Below the pieces are notes generated by a model that had not been told where the DNA came from, ran no database searches, and worked only from the letters and a program-made list of their open reading frames with translations. Below are positions 58,079 through 64,000 of a stretch of DNA of 64,000 bases, piece after piece (the first letter of the stretch is position 1; each line of letters starts with the position of its first letter). The position numbers were made by a program, and so were the translations under genes. The DNA lies in contig QKWP01000247.1 in NCBI GenBank assembly GCA_003550325.1, forward strand, positions 249,087-313,086, in the 5' to 3' direction. Origin of the DNA: Gigaspora rosea (taxonomy: Eukaryota; Glomeromycota; Glomeromycetes; Diversisporales; Gigasporaceae).

Positions 58079-59290
58079 AATAGGCTTGAAATAAGTTTAT
58101 AATAAAAATTATAATAAACATATATAAATTTACTATAAACTTTAGGTTAAGATCTTTCTCAACTTGACTAATTAACTTAAAATTAAATTTTACAAACATA
58201 TAGAAAAAGAAAAGAAAAAAATTAAGCTATTTTGCACTATTTCAAAATATAACTTTGTTAAAAACAAATATTTACTTTCTGAACAACTTTACTTAGTAGC
58301 AAAGTATAGGTTATTATGACAAAAAAATAAATTTGTTATATGCTAAAGTTAACAATTTTTGGTTTGTAATATAAACCCTTTTTTTGTTAAAATAATCTGC
58401 TTTGGGCCAGGACCCCGGACATCTCTCATATAGGTCATAACTGGATTTTGGCCAATTTTGATCTAATTTGCTGAAAATGGCAAAATTTATTTATTTAAAT
58501 AAGTTTTAATCCAGTAAACAGAATTGAATGAACTTTTTTTTGCTAGATGCGCCTCACTGAGAGCTTCATTTTAAAAAAAAGTTCATTTAAATTGGACCAC
58601 TGGATGCTAAGATAATTGCCAAAAACTGATTTTTTGCTTTTCAAATTTTGGAGGTTTTTGCTAAAATGCGTAACGTATGACCTCTGTACTACATGTACGG
58701 GGTCCTTTTGGGCCTCTAAATAAACTTGTTTAGTATCATATATAATTCTATTTATAACAAAATAAAATGCATTTTTCAGACCTTTTACTAAGTGAAAAAT
58801 GGTATTAAAGTTAGAAAAAAATTTTTTTAAAAAAATTTTTTTCTAACTTTAACACTATTTTTTACTTAGTAAAAGATCTAAGAAAATGTATTTCAGTCTT
58901 ATTATGAGTAGAATTACATGCTGAACGAGTTTATTTAGATGCCCATAGCGTTATTTTGACAAAAAAAGTGGTTATATTGCAAACCAAAATTTTTAACTTT
59001 AGCATATATTTAACTTACTTTTTTGTTAAGATAACCTATATTTTGCTACTAAGTAAAGTTGTTTAGAGCACAATTTAGATATAATTTTGTTTTAAAATTA
59101 GTAAATATTTGTTTTTGACAAAGTTATATTTTAAAATAGTACAAATTAACAAAAAAATTTTTGATATGTTTTTAAAAATATTTTTTCTTTTTTTGTTAAT
59201 TAGTTAAGCCAAGAAAGATCTTTAGCCCAAAGTTTATATTAAATCATATATTTTTATTATAGTTTTTATTATAAACCTATTTCAAAGAGG
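58079..59290. mobile_element. Large palindrome (foldback), arms of about 440 bp
   Basis: Centred near 58827 (a-run/t-run). Left arm blocks (aacaactttacttagtagca at about 58283, ataggttattatgacaaaaa, ttagtatcatatataattct) are mirrored on the right (tgctactaagtaaagttgtt at about 59043, and so on). The left arm is interrupted by the 298-bp MITE at 58409-58706; without it the arms are about equal. Confidence 0.8.
58409..58706. mobile_element. 298-bp MITE nested in the palindrome, 8-bp duplication
   Basis: Ends aggaccccggacat… and, inverted, aggaccccgtacat…, aligned over 30 bases to aggtcat. Exact 8-bp direct repeat tttgggcc at 58401-58408 and 58707-58714. The interior carries the cctcactgagag…ggaccactggatgc module shared with elements at 6234 and 28639. 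Superfamily uncertain (hAT- or P-like by duplication length). Confidence 0.85.
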
Positions 59291-60117
59291 CATGTTCTTT
59301 GACTGTTAGTCTAAATGCTAATCCTAACATTAATGAACTTCAAAAATTTTGTTATACAATTTTAATATAGTGGAAACCTTAACTCACCAATATAATAAAT
59401 GACTTTAAAATCTATTAACTCTTTAAAAAATTAAAAAACTAACTAGTAACTTTGTTTTTTAAAACAAGTTCTATAAAATTACCAGTTAGATTTTAAAAAT
59501 ATAACCTCAATAAGAAGTTAATAGCTTTTAAAGCTAAATTATTTTTTATATTAAAAATAAAAATTAAAACGTATATGATTTTTTAAATTTGACCAATCAA
59601 AAACTTTGATTTTTATTATAAAAAATTTTTGACCAATCAAAAAAATTTAATTTTAAATCATAAATTTTTTTAAAAAATTTTTAATTAGATTAGTGTTATC
59701 TATTCTAGCAATTTAATTGGCTTATTATAGTTACACTACATATACAAAATTGCAACAATATCTAGTTAAGCTTTCCTGCACTATACCAAAAATAAAAACA
59801 GATATTGCTTATACTAAAAAAATAAAGTTATATTTTTTTACTTCTTTAATATATTTAATATACTTTAGTATTACCTAAATATACTATTTTTTATTATTTG
59901 ATATATTGTATAGTATATAGTAGAGTACTATATTATTATAAACACTTTTTAAAAATTTATATTAAGCTAAATAATAAGATATAAAGCTAAAAATTGTACA
60001 AAGTATTATTTAAATCTAAAGCTTTAAAATAAAAAAAATTTGCAAAATTCTATATAGTACTTTTTAAAATAATTAAGTTAAAATTTTTTAATTTTTTATT
60101 TGTACAATTTACTAGTA
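59291..60117. other. AT-rich gene-free stretch
   Basis: Two copies of tttgaccaatcaaaaa near 59588 and 59627 form a short repeat. Nothing else recognised. Confidence 0.55.
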
Positions 60118-60133
60118 AAAATATAATTTTAAT

Positions 60134-61110
60134 TTTTTTTCAAATTTAAAGTGCCTGTTTTGGGCATATACTTTATTTAGATTATACATCTGGATTCTAC
60201 ATGGATAAGAGTACAACTAGCCACACATACACTTTTGGTATCTAATTTAAGTGGTCTACCTTAAGGTTCTACACTAGCTACCATACTTGCACCCAACTAC
60301 TGGAATTGCCTATTTTAACTCTTTGATCTTCTGCTTCACACCTTGGACTTTCAACTAATTCACCGGACATTTGTGTTACCTAAATGGTCAGTCCAGACAC
60401 CGGGTCTCTTTTTGTTAAAGCCCTTAGAACTCCTTCCCATACTCGAAGGTATGATCTGGCTTATCTTCAACAGGAAACTTGGTAGAACCACCTCTGTTCC
60501 ACACAGGTATATCCTATACTTCAGTAACTTATGTGCTTACTGAGACCAGCACTTGCAAGCAGGGAAGTACCCTTGAACCGCTACCGTTACCTACTTCTGC
60601 CCTTGTAAGTTTCGCTCCAACCTCGGTACCCACTATCCTCTTTCTACTAGTCCTTCCTCAATATGATCTACTCAGCATTAGATGCCATTATGGTTTTTCT
60701 TTTCCTGGTACCTACTTCTATAACATAGATCCTTTTTCTCCAGTACCCGATTCAGCAGCCAGGTTGGTAAACCTTGTCCTTGAGATCGATGTTCAGTTTT
60801 TCGGCTCCAGTCCAATATTCCAGTTTTGGTAGCACTGTCAAAGATCTTTGCTATCTTCTTACTCAGGTCTTGCCAAATAGGTTTCTGTTTCTTTGGTTCC
60901 TTGGATTCATCTGTGTCATGAGACACAACTTCACCCAAATGCTTCTATTCAAGATAGTAACCAAGGACTACAGGTAATGTACCCAACTGATCAATAGGAA
61001 CAGTTACCATAACACAGACTATTTTTCAAAACCATCTCCAGTGGGATTTGAACCCTAGACTTGCCACTTGGGGGTAACAACTTACTAACTTCTCTAAGTC
61101 GCCACACCCC
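60134..61110 (-). mobile_element. tRNA-headed non-coding retroelement (copy 2)
   Basis: Minus strand. The head ends at 61110 (gccacacccc) with the B-box-like ggttcaaatcc (inverted at 61035-61045). The T-rich tail is at 60134-60141. Exact 16-bp target duplication aaaatataattttaat at 60118-60133 and 61111-61126. About 75-80 percent similar by eye to copy 1 (19077-20091). Open frames inside (60343, 60479, 60678) are not conserved in copy 1 as proteins and are left out. Confidence 0.85.
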
Positions 61111-61354
61111 AAAATATAATTTTAATATAAATATAATTGTTAATTTTTAGTATATATTCAAAAGATAATTTTTTATTAAGTTAACTAAACTTCATTAATA
61201 AGTAAAATTTGTTTGGTATAACAAATTACACATATTCTAAACTTTTAAATTTTTTAAAAAAATATGTATAAAATTACTAAATATAGTAATAAATATTATA
61301 TTTAAAAATTTTTTAAAAATTTTTTAATTTTAAATTAAGAGAAAACTATTAATA

Positions 61355-61581
61355 CACTATGTGTATATACACAAATACTAATTAATTAATTTAGCAAATC
61401 TGTATAATATATATATTATTGACCAAAATTATTCCAATTATAGATTAGGGTTAGAGTCAACTTTGGGATTGAAAAGGGTTATAGTTTATAATAAATTTTG
61501 TAAGGAATTTTTTGCTAAAGCCTAAAAAGCGGTTTTATAAGCAAAATTTTATTATATATACCCATGTTTATACACATAGTG
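61355..61581. mobile_element. TA-flanked MITE with telomere-like core (copy E)
   Basis: Ends cactatgtgtata and tatacacatagtg with TA outside (61353-61354, 61582-61583). The core has gattagggttagagtc, gtttataataaattttgtaa, aattttttgctaaagcc and ttttataagcaaaatttta. Confidence 0.75.
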
Positions 61582-61589
61582 TACAAATA

Positions 61590-61905
61590 GTAATTGCCTT
61601 AATTGGGTGATAGCTAAAGCCAGGTGCGTTCATATGTTTTTTGATTATTTAATTAAAATTAGTATAAGGGTTAGTTAGGGATTAGGATTAGGGCTTTGTT
61701 TATAAGTAAAATTGTCTTCCTAATATTTTTTATTAATGCTTCTAGACAGGTTTAGACACTCGTTTTTTGTATTTTCGGCATTTTTCACTTTTTTTCTTTG
61801 TTTTTGTCTTGTCAGGCTGATCCTTAAAGATCAAATTTTACAATTTGATTGGCTTTCTATCACGTGAACGCACCTGGCTTTAGATGACCCCCTTAATTGG
61901 CAATT
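61590..61905. mobile_element. MITE with telomere-like core (copy F)
   Basis: The ends aattgccttaattgggtga…gccaggtgcgttca and the mirrored tgaacgcacctggc…ccttaattggcaatt align over about 40 bases. The core reads gttagttagggattaggatt, gtttataagtaaaattgtct, attttttattaatgctt. It lies 9 bases from copy E yet has unrelated ends. Confidence 0.7.
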
Positions 61906-61989
61906 CACAATAGAAGGAGAATTTAAACTAGAAAAATTTTCATAATAAAATATAATAGAATATATTAATACAGAAATTATAATTCCTGT

Positions 61990-64000
61990 AGTTTTATTTA
62001 TTTATTTTTTTTTTTTGGTGTTAAGGTGAGGTTTTGCCTCAGTCTTTATTAATAATTTGAGAATAAAACCTCTAGGGGTTTTATGAATTACAAATTATAT
62101 TTACAAGAATCAAGACTCAGACTGTAAATAGTAATACTACTTAGCTAATCTGCAACCTAAACCTACTAGAGTAGTTAAAACTCACCTAGATTTGAATATG
62201 TAAAATAGAGTTTGTAGGGGTACTAAAATTGATCCAGTTATATAACCAAATTTCAATTTTCTGGATTGCAAGTCCAACAGGAGGACACCTGTTGTCAATA
62301 TCATTATGTTGCTGATCAGGCATGCCACAGATACAACTATAAGTATAGGGGGTACGGGTATAGGATAATTGAGTAATTGTGGAATAGTATGTAGTAGGTT
62401 GAATGTTATTAGTTTTTTTCCAGTTTGCTAATTTGGTACAATAAGGTTTCCATAATTGATTGTGTATATTTTGTGATATTTTAGATAGTAAAGTAATAGT
62501 AAGTTGTATTGCAATTTTGTAAGAAGTGTTAGTTTGAGTAATAGTATTAATAATTGGTATAGGGATGAAACCTTGTAATGTTGAATAAATTGAAGGAGAT
62601 ATAGAAGTTGGTGGTTGTATAAAAGAGAGACAATAATGATGAATTAAGTTATAATGTAGTGCAGATAGTTCTGTAACTGAAATGTCTAACACTTGTTGTG
62701 TGAAAGTATCTTTTATTGCTTGTTGAATAATAGAAAGCAATATATTGTTATTGGGCCAAATTAACCAATAGTGATTTTGTTTGTGTTTGTTACAGGTGAT
62801 ACATAAGTTGTTGTTAAATGTAGTAGGGTAGAGGCAGTGTAAATGTGCCAGAGTAGGTAAAATATTAAGAAGGTTTTTAATGCGAAATGTTTTGGAATTG
62901 CTTAGTTGAAAGTTAGTATAGTTGTATGATCTTTTATGATTATTGTTTAGGAAAAGCCACGTGGCATTTCAATCAATTTGGCGTGATATTGGTATAATGG
63001 TTTCCATACGGTGTTGAGATGACCATATTGAAATTGTATGAGCATTACAGATATTTTTAATTGTACGTCGAGTAGGTTGTTCTATATAGTATTGTTTATA
63101 TTGAAGTGCAAATGAAGGATTGTAGATATTGTTGTAGTTAAATGAAAGGACAGGTGCTGACGAGTGTTGTTGTGCTAAGTTATTAGCTATATTGTTGTAT
63201 ATATTATCACTATGTGCTCTTACTTTGTGTAAATATAGTTGATATGAATATGATTTGATAAGATTAAGAAGGATGTGCCAAATTGGCCAGTAGTTATAAG
63301 AAAAGATTTTGTAAGCAGATAGTGGTTTAGATGTAAGTTTAAAATATTTGGAAATAATTGATTGTGAGTCTGTATAAATATGAATAGTACTGTGCCGTGG
63401 GCATGCGCTAATAGCAGAGAGTATTGACACTAGCTTAGTTTTGTATGATGATGGCCAAAATTGAATTTGGGCTGTAAAATTTTGGATTGTTTGGTTATTA
63501 GCAATTTGTGTCCATCCAATGCCCATAGTGCATTGCTCTGTTGAAATATTTTTAACCGATCCATCAGTATAGAATATAAATTCAGATTGAGTAAAGTTAG
63601 TTAAAGCAAGTTGGCAGAGTAGCTTGGAAGCTGCGTTTATAATAAATATTTCATAAATTGGATTATTATATATTGGAATAGTTGGTGGTGATGGAATATA
63701 ACTTGGATTACGAAGAGCAATTGAGTATAAAAGATCAAGGTAATTTGCATGAAGGTTCAGTTTGTTAGAGGATGAAGTATAGTTTTTTCTTCCTAGAAAT
63801 TTGGTAGATAAAGTAGCAGAAATATTAAAGGTGCAATGATTTTGAATACGAAAGGAATTAAGGTTGCATCCCAAGCAAGGTGTACAGGTAATATCTGGTG
63901 CAGGATATAGTTCTGTATGCTGGTGGTCGAAGTTTGGTAACCAGTGTGTAATTGAAATAGTATTTGAGTCTAAGTTAAACCTGCAGGCTTTGCCAATAAT
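61990..64000 (-). pseudogene. LINE ORF2 3' half with RNase H domain (copy 2), runs off the window
   Basis: Minus strand, continuing beyond 64000. Homologous to 55776-57730: NTISITHWLPN, zinc motif CTPCLGCNLNS, TLSTKFLGRK, RNase H blocks FYTDGS and IYTDSQS. The catalytic Glu is Lys (SYKTKLVSIL) and the last Asp is Asn (NNIANNLAQ), so the domain should be inactive. One in-frame TGA at about 62969 stands where copy 1 has Trp (DWNATWL). The frame then stays open to 62186 (…NSILHIQI, TAG). The CCHC knuckle lost its last Cys. The 3' end has an A-run (T-run 62004-62018). AT-richer than copy 1. Confidence 0.82.

Noticed and set aside
60343-60977. Several overlapping frames inside the tRNA-headed element
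   Set aside because: Not conserved as proteins in the copy at 19077-20091.

Overview
This window looks like nuclear DNA of an arbuscular mycorrhizal fungus (Glomeromycotina, most like Rhizophagus/Glomus). That is an inference from the extreme A+T content, TTAGGG-type motifs, a kinase and TPR remnant of the styles expanded in those fungi, GT..AG introns, and a very dense load of DNA transposons and MITEs. There are no bacterial-style operons. A 672-base N gap (29619-30290) and a single N (53707) mark assembly breaks.

Layout. 1-6900: AT-rich DNA with palindromic MITEs and a decayed Tc1/IS630-type transposase (about 1930-4005). 6917-14833: a complete but dead 7.9-kb Mutator-like (MULE) transposon with about 90-bp terminal inverted repeats, a 9-bp target duplication, a FAR1-type transposase broken by two in-frame TGA codons and two frameshifts, and a long satellite-like array (190-bp dimers of about 95-bp monomers). 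16280-17760: decayed protein kinase. 18013-18775: decayed TPR array running into a fragment of a bacterial-type ParA ATPase. 19077-20091: tRNA-headed retroelement of about 1 kb with 16-bp target duplications. About 20228-30624: probable CACTA-type transposon with ccgatat-rich ends, a decayed multi-exon minus-strand gene, a 595-bp tandem repeat and a Tnp2-like transposase gene, whose 3' part is split by a 578-bp MITE. 34998-36176: the one clearly intact gene, coding for a predicted transcription factor that joins an HMG box to a Zn(II)2Cys6 cluster. 40324-40929: part of a spliced gene of unknown function. 42400-51000: many small TIR elements. About 51358-55730: a second tRNA-headed element split by a 3-kb TIR element. 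55776-57730 and 61990-64000: two non-LTR (LINE) ORF2 3' halves in opposite orientation with RNase H domains. 58079-59290: a large palindrome split by a nested 298-bp MITE. 60134-61110: a third tRNA-headed element.

Few genes here act together; the story is nested transposition. The least ordinary observations are: (1) a family of short TA-flanked elements that share a telomere-like core but have different terminal inverted repeats in nearly every copy; (2) the satellite array inside the MULE; (3) the HMG box plus Zn2Cys6 protein; (4) the ParA fragment joined to TPRs; (5) a MITE insertion that can be undone exactly on paper, bringing the two parts of the CACTA reading frame back into register.
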